A program made the position numbers and the translations under genes. A DNA stretch of 62,440 bases, from NCBI GenBank assembly GCA_902599555.1, contig CACKFQ010000005.1, positions 1 to 62,440 of the forward strand, in the 5' to 3' direction. Within the stretch, counting starts at the first letter, position 1, and each line of letters begins with the position of its first letter. The DNA comes from an uncultured Candidatus Actinomarina sp. (GTDB lineage Bacteria > Actinomycetota > Acidimicrobiia > Actinomarinales > Actinomarinaceae). Below are positions 33,269 through 41,789 of this stretch, in pieces. Under the pieces are notes generated by a model. That model made no database searches and was not told the DNA's origin. It worked only from the letters and a program-made list of their open reading frames with translations.

Positions 33269-34490
33269 AAAAATTATATAGAGAGTCCCCTAGTTTTTTA
33301 ATCACTCCAACGACCAAAGCATTTCCCATCAGAAAAGCCCTTTTTGTATTAGATACATTCTCTAATTTTGTATGGTCATCTGGAAACATGTTTAATCTCT
33401 CGAGCTCTATAGGTGTGAGCCTGCGGAGTTTTTTAGGATTAGCTGGGGGAGCAATAACATGTTTAAATCTTGATGGTCCGGATCCGCCCTCTCCAGTAAT
33501 AATGGTTCTTGAAGCTTTGTTTAAGTCATCAGGAAAAATCATTGAACCTTCTGAATAGTTGTATTTAAATCCATCTTTTGTTTTTCGTTCTTCCTGCTTT
33601 GAGTTTTTTAAATATTTCCATTTTTTTAAGTCTTTATTGTTTACATAAAACTCTTCTTCGACATTTTTTTCATCAACCAAAATATCTCTGAGGGTTTCCT
33701 CTTTGCCTTTGTAAACGGGATTTGTTTTTATCGTATACACTTTTGAGTCAATCATTACACCTGTGTTTAAAAAAGGGCTCGTAGAACTTCCTGTTTTATT
33801 AAAATTCTTAGAAACTTGTTCTAGTGAACCATGTAATTCGAACTCATCTGGAAACAAAGCATCTTTATTTATTGGAAATGCTTTGGCGATAACTCCTTCC
33901 TTTTCAATCCAGGATTCAGGAGTGGATTTTTTAAATTTTTTATATACTGAAGAGTTTTTATGGTAACCAAGCATAAAAACTCTTCTACGTCTCTGGGGCA
34001 TCCCATACTCTGCGGCATTAATAACTCTCCACTCTAAGACGTAACCAAGTTCACTAAGGCTTTGCAACATAACAGCAAAGTCTCTTCCTCTTTGGTTTGC
34101 TGGAGATTTCAAGAGACGATCTACATTTTCTAACATTAAATAGTGAGGTTTTCTCTTTTTCTCAGTAAGAATTCTATGAATAGACCACCAGAGAACTCCT
34201 TTTTTCCCAATTAAACCTTTTGAATTTTTTAAAGTTGTTGCAACTGAATAGTCCTGGCAAGGAAATCCACCGACAAGTAAATCGTGGGCTGGTATATCAG
34301 AAGTTGGCACAGTCTCAATGTCTTCACTGCTGTGGTCTTTATCTCCAAATCTTGCTTTATAGATTTCTGAAGCATGCTGGAATTTTGATGATGGTTCCCA
34401 CTGATTACTCCAAACTACTTTATATTTCTTTGAGTCTAGGCCAAGTCTAAATCCTCCAACACCTGCAAACAGTTCTATAACTTTTATCAT
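33258..34490 (-). CDS. DNA (cytosine-5-)-methyltransferase
   Basis: 410 aa. Motif I FAGVGGFRLGL (8-18), motif IV GGFPCQDYS (about 74-82, catalytic Cys), motif VI ENVDRLL near 122, motif VIII MPQRRRRVFMLG near 165 and motif X GNALVVGV near 388 are all present and in order. The target-recognition region lies at about 195-350. As partner of the Sau3AI-like nuclease it would protect the shared site, perhaps by methylating C in GATC. Confidence 0.95.
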   Translation of the reverse strand: MIKVIELFAGVGGFRLGLDSKKYKVVWSNQWEPSSKFQHASEIYKARFGDKDHSSEDIETVPTSDIPAHDLLVGGFPCQDYSVATTLKNSKGLIGKKGVLWWSIHRILTEKKRKPHYLMLENVDRLLKSPANQRGRDFAVMLQSLSELGYVLEWRVINAAEYGMPQRRRRVFMLGYHKNSSVYKKFKKSTPESWIEKEGVIAKAFPINKDALFPDEFELHGSLEQVSKNFNKTGSSTSPFLNTGVMIDSKVYTIKTNPVYKGKEETLRDILVDEKNVEEEFYVNNKDLKKWKYLKNSKQEERKTKDGFKYNYSEGSMIFPDDLNKASRTIITGEGGSGPSRFKHVIAPPANPKKLRRLTPIELERLNMFPDDHTKLENVSNTKRAFLMGNALVVGVIKKLGDSLYNFYEK

Positions 34491-34532
34491 CTATGTGTCC
34501 AAAAAGCCATTAAAGCTTCTTGCTAATTACCA

Positions 34533-35618
34533 TCATAAGAATTTTTGGGGTCCATAAACCGGTTCAGTTGAAATAGAATTTCTTGCAATATCCTTTAAGA
34601 TTTTGGTGCCTTTGTTAATTGAGTTTTGCTTGATTTGTAAGTCCTCTGGACCAAATAATAAATTGATTTTATCTTTAAATTCCTTATATCTTTTTTTATT
34701 CCACTCGTCATAGGCGTCCAGGTTATCTGGTTCATTTATTAAAAATTCTTTATCAAAGTTTTTAGTAGCGGCAAAATTATTCATAATTGGTGGGAGATTT
34801 TGTATTGCATATCTCCTTCCGTCGGGGTATTGGCCTTTCTTTTTTGGCCAATCAGTTTCTAATAATAATTTTGAACTTGATAGTGCAAATAATTTATTGT
34901 GCATCAATGACATTGTTCCCCATCTACGCGTATACATACTACCCAAGACTGCAGACTTAATTGAAGTTGAATAATCGCTTCCATTCCTAGTTAGCTCAAC
35001 CGACCACCATGGTCTTGCAAGGAGATGTTGAATTATCAAATTTTGCTCTTGTTCAACAATGAAGTATGAAAGTTTTACTTTTTGGGGTTTTGACCTACCA
35101 AATTGGGATCTGAAAATACAGTATTCTAAAATTAAACTATCTGACATTACTAAAGAATTCCAAAACTCAGGCCTTGAGGCTTCGGCTCTTGTAATTCCTA
35201 AATAGTGATGTAAATATACTCCAATATAAGCATCTAAATATCTACTTTGAGTTGCTTTGAATTCTATCTTTTTTCCTATAATTTTTGAAACAATATCCAA
35301 ATTAAAATTAGAAAAATTATCATTATCAATTTTTGAAATAATCTCTTTTATCAACTTCAGTTCAACTTTATTTGATAAATTAGCAAGTTCTTTATTTTCT
35401 TTACTAACAACATATTTGTCTGGGTGTGGGGAATTAATCATGTCCCTTAAAGCTTGAAAAATTTTATCATTATGTCCTTTCACAGCTGTTTTTTCCATAT
35501 CTTCTTTTGTAGTTTTATCTAAGTTTTTGATAAGTGTTAAAGCTTTGCTTGTTTGTTTGCTGATAGTTTTTACTTCGTTTTTTAAATTTGAAAATAATTT
35601 ATTGCTGTAGATTATCAT
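34533..35618 (-). CDS. Unknown protein of the restriction island (DUF6339-like)
   Basis: 361 aa. By general look (helical N-terminus, then YLDAYIGVYLHHYLGITRA near 125 and the LARPWWSVEL segment near 205) it resembles proteins annotated as DUF6339 that sit near GHKL ATPases; this is from memory and only moderately sure. No nuclease or ATPase motif is visible. Its ATG overlaps the stop of the upstream gene by 4 bases, and it lies 42 bases before the methyltransferase, so it belongs to the same transcript. Confidence 0.6.
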   Translation of the reverse strand: MIIYSNKLFSNLKNEVKTISKQTSKALTLIKNLDKTTKEDMEKTAVKGHNDKIFQALRDMINSPHPDKYVVSKENKELANLSNKVELKLIKEIISKIDNDNFSNFNLDIVSKIIGKKIEFKATQSRYLDAYIGVYLHHYLGITRAEASRPEFWNSLVMSDSLILEYCIFRSQFGRSKPQKVKLSYFIVEQEQNLIIQHLLARPWWSVELTRNGSDYSTSIKSAVLGSMYTRRWGTMSLMHNKLFALSSSKLLLETDWPKKKGQYPDGRRYAIQNLPPIMNNFAATKNFDKEFLINEPDNLDAYDEWNKKRYKEFKDKINLLFGPEDLQIKQNSINKGTKILKDIARNSISTEPVYGPQKFL

Positions 35619-36796
35619 TGTGGTTTGCTTTCTTGGTCATCTTGTTTGTCTTGTTGATTTTGCTTTCTTAATGTTTCTCTAATTTTACCTAAATAATTAC
35701 CTATAGATTTAGATGGGTTTGGTACATAATATTGTGACTGATAAGCCAATACTGCTCTTGAACTTAATTCATCAAAACGTTCAATGTGCGAATCTTGTAA
35801 GTAGTTTAATAAACAAATGTTTAAATCTTCATCATCTTTATATAGGACTTGTGAAAGCATCTCAATTTTATTTCTTTTAAATTCATCTTCATTTTTTAGC
35901 TCTCGCTTAATAAATTTTAATAAGTCTGATTTGTACAAGTCTTTAATTTCGTAATTATTGTCTCGAACTTTTTTATCTTCTCCATCGGTGGTATTTATAT
36001 TTTCTTCATATCTTTCTTCTAATTTTTGTAAATGATAGGAAGATCTAATACTTTCAATTAAAAATGGAGCTAAACCTATAAAGAGCTTTTGAAAGTTGTT
36101 TATTGATTTTTCTAATGAAGATAAGCCATCTGAATCTAATGTTTCAAATCCTCCAAAAGCTTTATTGTAAAAAATCGTAATTTTTTCATCGTCTGGAATG
36201 TCAAGTGCAAAAGATTGATTTATAGCATCCAATTTTTTAACGCGGCTAAACCACTTTCTATCATCCTTGATTTTTGTAAAATCTTCTGCTTGTATATTAA
36301 ACAATCCTTTTGTTATGTCTGGGCCATCTCTGCCATCGCTCTGAATAAAAAATTCTTGTGACATATCAAGGAGATTTTCCGTTGCATCAAAGAAGAATAC
36401 TTTCACCATTACTTGACTAGAAACATTTCTTTTCAATAAGTTAAAATTAGTTGAAAAAGTCGCTTTGTTGTTTTCAGTTTTTTTACTAACAAGTATTGAT
36501 TTGTTCCATTGTGTCCAGTGACAGTCAAACCTGATTATTGCATATTCAAGTCGTGAAGAATTTTTAACCTCTGCAGTTAGTTTAAGTTCGATTGATTCCC
36601 AATTAATATCTCTTGTATCAATCATTGTTATTTCGTTTGGATTGTTTGGTAAACTAGTTCCAGTTTTTTCACCATAAATTTTTTTCTTTATTTCAATTGG
36701 GTTCTCAAAATTTTCTAACTTATCGCTGTCAATTTTTTCAACTTCAATCTGAATTTTCCCTGCATAGTCAAAGGGATCAAAAGCTACTTTTGCCAT
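35615..36796 (-). CDS. Unknown protein of the restriction island
   Basis: 393 aa, not recognised. The N-terminal 150 residues are strand-rich (IELKLTAEVKN; EYAIIRFDCHW; QVMVKVFFFDATENL), like an immunoglobulin or C2-type sandwich. From about 190 on it is helical and charged, and it ends in a Gln/Lys/Asp-rich tail. It starts 4 bases after the GHKL gene and overlaps the DUF6339-like gene, so the three are likely to work as one complex (inference from packing). Confidence 0.6.
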   Translation of the reverse strand: MAKVAFDPFDYAGKIQIEVEKIDSDKLENFENPIEIKKKIYGEKTGTSLPNNPNEITMIDTRDINWESIELKLTAEVKNSSRLEYAIIRFDCHWTQWNKSILVSKKTENNKATFSTNFNLLKRNVSSQVMVKVFFFDATENLLDMSQEFFIQSDGRDGPDITKGLFNIQAEDFTKIKDDRKWFSRVKKLDAINQSFALDIPDDEKITIFYNKAFGGFETLDSDGLSSLEKSINNFQKLFIGLAPFLIESIRSSYHLQKLEERYEENINTTDGEDKKVRDNNYEIKDLYKSDLLKFIKRELKNEDEFKRNKIEMLSQVLYKDDEDLNICLLNYLQDSHIERFDELSSRAVLAYQSQYYVPNPSKSIGNYLGKIRETLRKQNQQDKQDDQESKPQ

Positions 36797-36800
36797 GTGA

Positions 36801-38954
36801 CTATTCCTCCTCGCCTTTGCTTAAACTTCCATTCAGCGATTTATGAATTTCTCTAAATGAAAAATCTAATTTTACATTTTTTAAACTAAAGGTTGTATTG
36901 TTTAAAGTCTTATTGTCAAGGTGTATGTAGAATTCTCTTTTCGTATCTGTTGAGTTTTTATTTTGTAAATTAACAAGCCAGTTCTCATCGTCCTTAATAA
37001 TCCTTACTAAATTAGAACTAGATTTAGTAGTTATTTTTTTAATTCCAACTTTTGAACCTGTCTTTTGAGTTTTACTATTTTTATAAACAATATTTGGTTT
37101 CGCTACTTGAAGGCCCAGCTCATGTTTTCCTTTAATCGAAACGCTAAATTTAATAATTTTCTTACTTGCATCTTCTATGAACGTTGTGTATTTGGTCTTT
37201 ATTGGCTTTTCTTTATGTATTTTTAAAGGAAAGCTTTTTTGTGCATCAAAATCATTTTCTCCACTCTTAATTTCAGGTTTTGTGAACAGACTAGTTACAG
37301 CCGTATTAATTTTATCAAGCACGTATCTTTTAACCCTTGGTGCATGTGTAACTATTTCAACGGGTTCTTTAGCTTTTGTGAAAAATCTTTTTAAATTTGA
37401 TACTTGACCCCACCAGCTTCTATGGGCTGGATCTTCACTCAATCTATGCCACTCCTCAGCTTCAAGGTTAATTTCCTCTTTTTCCAATGCTGTGCCTCCA
37501 AGAAAGAGGCCTTTAATAAATAGATTTTCATCTGGAGGAGATACTGTAATATAGTCTACTACTATGCCAGCTCCTCTAATTAGTGCGATCTTATTTGCAT
37601 ATTCATCTTTGGATGAAATGATTTCTTTATACTTTCGAAAACCTAGTTTGGGTTTGTAAGTTTGAGAACTACGGTGACTGTTTCTTTTATCAATTTGGAC
37701 TTCAAAATCAAGGGGTGAAATATATTCCGCATCATTTTCAGTGTCAGGACTAAATATTGTTTTATTTTCTTTTTTTTCATTAACAATTTTTGAGAATAAA
37801 TCTATGAAATCGTCGACCTCCGATTCTTCTTTTTCAAAATATTCTACTGATTTTAAATCATTTTGATTTTTTTTAATCCCTCCTGTTTTAGTTATCTCAC
37901 CATATTCAACAGTAACCTCAAGCTTATTTGATATTATTGCCGGCCAAAAATATTTTTTAACTTGTTTACCGATTTCTTCAGCATAATTTTTAATATCAAT
38001 TTCTTCTTGACCTTTTATTGGTTTGATTTGAGGTATTTGAATAGTAGTGCCTGTTTCATCAACCTTAATTTCGTCAATGTAAAGCTGTTTTGATAATTTT
38101 CCTTTTTCATCCCATATTGAGCTATTCCTGTCTTTCATTGGGTACTTATGTTCCAAATTTGCTTCTTGTTGCTCTGTGAAATCTTGTTCTAAATTGTGTT
38201 CTCCAAAAGTAATCAATCCAGATATTTTTTTATCTTCTTTAGCTCCTTCAATAGCAGAAGGCCTAGTTTCAACTAAGCCTCTAATTCTGCCTACGCTCTT
38301 TTCTGTCTTATCATCAATTTCAACAGGATTAGATAAGTTAGAGTGGATAAGAAACATGGACATTCTGGATAAGAAAATATAAGACAATTTACCAAGTTGC
38401 CATGATCCAGCTCTTTTTCCAGCTTTTCCATCAGCTGCTATAGAGAACATTAGTCTATTAAGAGCAGCGTCTTCTGTTTTAGAATCTGGTTCATCCTTTC
38501 CTAACAATCCTGTTGTGTTTGTATCAGTAATGTTTATCAAAACTAAGGGTTTATTTTTATCTTCTAAATCTTTAAGTGAGCTATCAACTTCTTTAAAACC
38601 AGTTATAAGGTTTGCATTTTCAGTCTCAGTTTTTGCAGTTTCTTTGTAATCTTCTTTTACTAGTTCATAATATTTTTTTAGAGAATTTTCATAATCTATT
38701 GCCTTTAGCCATTCTGCTTTTGCTTCTTTACTTAGTGAAATTACCTGAATTTTTGCTTTGACTGTTTCTTTATTTGTATACTCTAATAGTGTTTTGTATT
38801 GTTCTTGTAAATTAACGGCTGCATCTACTGAGTTCTGCAGACTTTCTTTTACAACAGATTCTGGAATTTCAACAAAGAAACTTTGATACTGATCTGAGGG
38901 TTTATTTTCTTTTGTTCTAGATGATATCCAACCATTTCTTTTATTTATTTCCAT
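36801..38954 (-). CDS. GHKL-type ATPase, paraMORC-like
   Basis: 717 aa. The N-box is seen as SVVKESLQNSVDAAVNL (E-x-x-x-N-x-x-D-A, about 33-49) and the G1 region as LINITDTNTTGLLGKD (D-x-(N/G)-x-x-G, about 130-145). AGKRAGSWQLGKLSYIF near 180 matches the G2/G3 glycine loop. These define the Bergerat fold shared by MutL, Hsp90 and MORC. Iyer, Abhiman and Aravind (2008) described prokaryotic MORC/paraMORC ATPases in restriction systems. The remaining C-terminal half (400-717) includes an S5-like region and unknown domains. Overlaps the HNH gene by one base. Confidence 0.75.
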   Translation of the reverse strand: MEINKRNGWISSRTKENKPSDQYQSFFVEIPESVVKESLQNSVDAAVNLQEQYKTLLEYTNKETVKAKIQVISLSKEAKAEWLKAIDYENSLKKYYELVKEDYKETAKTETENANLITGFKEVDSSLKDLEDKNKPLVLINITDTNTTGLLGKDEPDSKTEDAALNRLMFSIAADGKAGKRAGSWQLGKLSYIFLSRMSMFLIHSNLSNPVEIDDKTEKSVGRIRGLVETRPSAIEGAKEDKKISGLITFGEHNLEQDFTEQQEANLEHKYPMKDRNSSIWDEKGKLSKQLYIDEIKVDETGTTIQIPQIKPIKGQEEIDIKNYAEEIGKQVKKYFWPAIISNKLEVTVEYGEITKTGGIKKNQNDLKSVEYFEKEESEVDDFIDLFSKIVNEKKENKTIFSPDTENDAEYISPLDFEVQIDKRNSHRSSQTYKPKLGFRKYKEIISSKDEYANKIALIRGAGIVVDYITVSPPDENLFIKGLFLGGTALEKEEINLEAEEWHRLSEDPAHRSWWGQVSNLKRFFTKAKEPVEIVTHAPRVKRYVLDKINTAVTSLFTKPEIKSGENDFDAQKSFPLKIHKEKPIKTKYTTFIEDASKKIIKFSVSIKGKHELGLQVAKPNIVYKNSKTQKTGSKVGIKKITTKSSSNLVRIIKDDENWLVNLQNKNSTDTKREFYIHLDNKTLNNTTFSLKNVKLDFSFREIHKSLNGSLSKGEEE

Positions 38955-39691
38955 TAAACTTTTGTCCTTTTATTGTCATCGTTACTAGTTATCTCATTAT
39001 TGTTTACTCCACTCACCCTTACAACTAAACTCTCAACAAGTCGTTGACCCCTAATGGATAGATAAGAATCAAATGCAGCCTTGTTGTTAATTTCACCATT
39101 AAAACTCTCTGAAATCAATTCGTTCCAAAAGGTTTGGCTTAAAAACTCAGTATATAATTTAGTTTCATTTTGAGTCTCTAAATACTCTATATAGGCAGAT
39201 GGGAGTCTATTTGATTTTCTCTGATTATTACTCTTTGATAAGTAACAAAGATTTGCAGGATGGTTCAAATTAAATCTACTCTTAATATGCTCGGGAGTTT
39301 CATTGTCTTTAAGTGGAAAAATATGATCTATCTGCATTAAGTCACTCTGCAATGGAGAGGCCAGTTGTAAAATAAACTTATCAAGACTAGAGATAGTATT
39401 TCTTGAACGAAAATTTGAATTCATCTTCAGCTCAAGGTATCTCTCAACAATGCTTTTTAAGCTATTAATATCTTTATACGCTTTAAAGTTAAACTCTGAA
39501 TAAAAATTATGCTTAAATAATAAGTAAATATAGTGTTCTAAAGAAATTTCTTTAAAAGAGATAGAGTTAAAAAACAATTCTTTCTTAAAAGACTCATTAC
39601 ACAAATCACTTATTAAAACAGTGTCAACACCTAAATAGCGCAAGTCATAATCAAATGAAACAGGGTTATTGTCAATAATTTTAGTTATCAT
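38954..39691 (-). CDS. HNH endonuclease family protein
   Basis: 245 aa. MQIDHIFPLKDNETPEH near 118 gives the D-H pair, NLNHPANLCYLSKSNNQRKS near 139 gives the N and the N-x-x-K step typical of the DUF1524/GmrSD-like HNH fold. No zinc cysteines. The N-terminal 100 residues are helical. It overlaps genes on both sides (11 bases upstream, one base downstream), so it is embedded in the restriction operon. A second nuclease next to the Sau3AI-like enzyme is unusual for a simple type II system. Confidence 0.75.
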   Translation of the reverse strand: MITKIIDNNPVSFDYDLRYLGVDTVLISDLCNESFKKELFFNSISFKEISLEHYIYLLFKHNFYSEFNFKAYKDINSLKSIVERYLELKMNSNFRSRNTISSLDKFILQLASPLQSDLMQIDHIFPLKDNETPEHIKSRFNLNHPANLCYLSKSNNQRKSNRLPSAYIEYLETQNETKLYTEFLSQTFWNELISESFNGEINNKAAFDSYLSIRGQRLVESLVVRVSGVNNNEITSNDDNKRTKV

Positions 39692-40934
39692 TTATTGTCT
39701 CCGACAATTGTTTAATACATTCATCAAAGCTGGATTCCAGGTTATTGATTGTTGTTTTGTTTTCGCCTGCAATTGACAGGATGCTGTTGTTGTTTGTTCT
39801 TAAGCTTCCAAATTGTTTAACATCCTTAATCATAATCGAGAGAAGCCTATTGGCCTCAACCTTATCAAAACTATCAGAACTTATGCCCATTAGTTCTCTA
39901 GATTTAAGCATTGCCCATGAAAAAGCGAACCTCAAAGCCATATCGCCTGTGTCCTCGTTGAAAACTACAAAAGCATACCTATTGTTATATTCGTAAAATG
40001 GTTGATCTGTAAATTGTGAAATAGTTTTTTGATCTTTTACAATCCACACAGCACAATTGGATTCCCTATTAGCCATTGCGTCGTCTAGATATGCTATGGT
40101 GTCTTTAAAGTTTGTAATTGATTTGTGGTTTTTTGCCTCAAACACTACCTTTGCTGGAGAAGGTAGGCCCTCTTCATCAGGAAACTGTACAACAAAGTCC
40201 CCTTTGAAATTACGAGATTTGATTCCAGCTTTTTTCCCACAATGTTCAACCAAGTCTTTTGGTCCTTTTACATTTTGTAAAACAATCTTTAACTCATCTT
40301 CAAACACAAATCCTTTTTGAGTTGTATTATCTAGTGCGTTTTCAACATCAAGATGTTTAAAAAGTATGCGAAATTGTGTTGCTATTGGATCAGATATTTT
40401 TTCAACAATCGTTTTAACCATTATTGAAGCAATGTTTTTATCTTCATCTGAATTTGGGTTAAAAGCTTCATTTATCGACTCGGTAATTTGCTTTTCCATT
40501 TCATCAGCTGCTAATTTAAATTTGTTTATTGATGAGTTTGGGTTGTTGTCGCCTGAAACTTCGTTAACAATCGACTCTTCGAAGTTCTTTACTATTCCTG
40601 ATAAATCTTTAACAAGTTCACCATCATCTTCACCAAAATACTTAATATGAACGTCTTCAATAATTTTGTTATGTTCGTCACCTTTTTTCTTGAATTCACT
40701 AATAATTTTGGAAATAGAATCTTTTATAAAATCAATCTCCAAAGATCCTTTAATTGTCTGCATGGTTTTTACACCAGTTCTTACAATTTCCTTAAAGGCT
40801 GCTACTGTATCTTCAGAATTAATTAATAAAGTTGTCAAGTCTTCATCTTCCATAACTAGATTATCAATTTCAACATTGACACCTTTTATGTTTATTGTTG
40901 TTTTTGTCTTCTGCATACTTCTCCTAATTTCCAA
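39681..40934 (-). CDS. Coiled-coil protein with a PD-(D/E)XK-like nuclease domain
   Basis: 417 aa. The first 190 residues are helical and acidic. From about 215 a compact domain shows KGFVFEDELKIVL, RNFKGDFVVQFPDE (Asp) and AKVVFEAKNHKS (E-x-K), the order E ... D ... E-x-K of PD-(D/E)XK nucleases; the resemblance to DUF2130/RmuC-type domains is loose. DDAMANRESNCAVWIVKD follows as the expected strand-helix. Probably a DNA-cutting or DNA-binding partner of the GHKL ATPase; not assigned to a named family. Confidence 0.6.
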   Translation of the reverse strand: MEIRRSMQKTKTTINIKGVNVEIDNLVMEDEDLTTLLINSEDTVAAFKEIVRTGVKTMQTIKGSLEIDFIKDSISKIISEFKKKGDEHNKIIEDVHIKYFGEDDGELVKDLSGIVKNFEESIVNEVSGDNNPNSSINKFKLAADEMEKQITESINEAFNPNSDEDKNIASIMVKTIVEKISDPIATQFRILFKHLDVENALDNTTQKGFVFEDELKIVLQNVKGPKDLVEHCGKKAGIKSRNFKGDFVVQFPDEEGLPSPAKVVFEAKNHKSITNFKDTIAYLDDAMANRESNCAVWIVKDQKTISQFTDQPFYEYNNRYAFVVFNEDTGDMALRFAFSWAMLKSRELMGISSDSFDKVEANRLLSIMIKDVKQFGSLRTNNNSILSIAGENKTTINNLESSFDECIKQLSETINDN

Positions 40935-41009
40935 GAAGTGGTTTCAGCTTCCACTTCTCGATGTGTTTTTTAATAGTCTCTTTCCAGATTTCTTTTAAAT
41001 TTTTTAACA

Positions 41010-41483
41010 TTAACTTCTAATTCCTCGTTCAGTATTTTTATCTTTGGTGGCCCTATAATTCCTTAAAAGTTGTTCTGCATTTAGTTCGTTAGAATTTTCA
41101 CCCTCAAACTCTTCTCGCTCTTGACGTTCAATTTTTTCAAATGCGGACATAAATGACTGTTGCATTTTTGCATGTGCATTTCTAAGTTCTCTGAGGTTAT
41201 TTACGACTTCATGCCTTGAAAAATAATAGTTGTTTGTGTTAGACATATTTTCGAGATTGCTGATTGCGTTTATGGCATTTTTTAATCTCTTTTCAAAATA
41301 TTTGTTAAATCTTGCCGACTTTAAAAGATTTTTCACATCTTTGTGCTTGATAAAAGATTCACCATATTTAGCAATTAAACCTTTATCTTTACTTAATGCA
41401 CCATATCCATCGTTAAGGAATATCTTTATGATTCTTAATTGATCTTCCTCTGAAAATTCTGTATATTCATTACCTTTTTGCAT
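41010..41483 (-). CDS. Unknown protein of the restriction island
   Basis: 157 aa, not recognised; helical with coiled-coil character at about 60-135 (LKNAINAISNLENMSN; VNNLRELRNAHAKMQQ). The ending is basic (TKDKNTERGIRS). It starts 3 bases after the 63-aa gene and precedes the PD-(D/E)XK-like gene by 75 bases. An adaptor or regulator role is possible. Confidence 0.55.
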   Translation of the reverse strand: MQKGNEYTEFSEEDQLRIIKIFLNDGYGALSKDKGLIAKYGESFIKHKDVKNLLKSARFNKYFEKRLKNAINAISNLENMSNTNNYYFSRHEVVNNLRELRNAHAKMQQSFMSAFEKIERQEREEFEGENSNELNAEQLLRNYRATKDKNTERGIRS

Positions 41484-41485
41484 AT

Positions 41486-41677
41486 TTATACCCTTTCTAA
41501 TGTATCTGATTCAGCGATGAAAAAATTATCACATGTTTCACAGATACCTATTTCTAAGTTTTCTGAATAATTTGTTAGTTCTTTTCTGAGAATAGGAAAA
41601 GAATCAGTCCTCCAGATACTGTTTTCACAGCATTTATTTACAAACTTAAATTTTTCTATATATCTTTCTTGATTCAC
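41486..41677 (-). CDS. Small cysteine-containing protein, first gene of the restriction operon
   Basis: 63 aa. Cys residues as KCCENSIW and GICETCDNFF suggest a zinc site (CC ... C-x-x-C). No HTH is visible, so it does not look like a classical R-M controller (C) protein, although it holds that position: it starts only 22 bases after the palindromic operator-like site at 41700-41711. Confidence 0.5.
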   Translation of the reverse strand: MNQERYIEKFKFVNKCCENSIWRTDSFPILRKELTNYSENLEIGICETCDNFFIAESDTLERV

Positions 41678-41699
41678 AAACTATACTTTAGCCTCTTTC

Positions 41700-41735
41700 T
41701 GTGTATACACAAGCTATAAGTATACAATGTGTATA
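41700..41735. promoter_or_regulatory. Two palindromic operator-like sites at the head of the restriction operon
   Basis: TGTGTATACACA (41700-41711) is a perfect 12-bp palindrome. TATACA-ATG-TGTATA (41721-41735) is a perfect 6-bp inverted repeat sharing the GTATA/TATAC core. They lie 23 and 44 bp before the 63-aa gene, and a minus-strand TATACT runs through the second site, so binding there would control the operon. Confidence 0.5.
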
Positions 41736-41789
41736 AATTATTTTAAGAAATAATCATATTTTATAGGCTTTTTTGCAGAGTGGGAAAAA

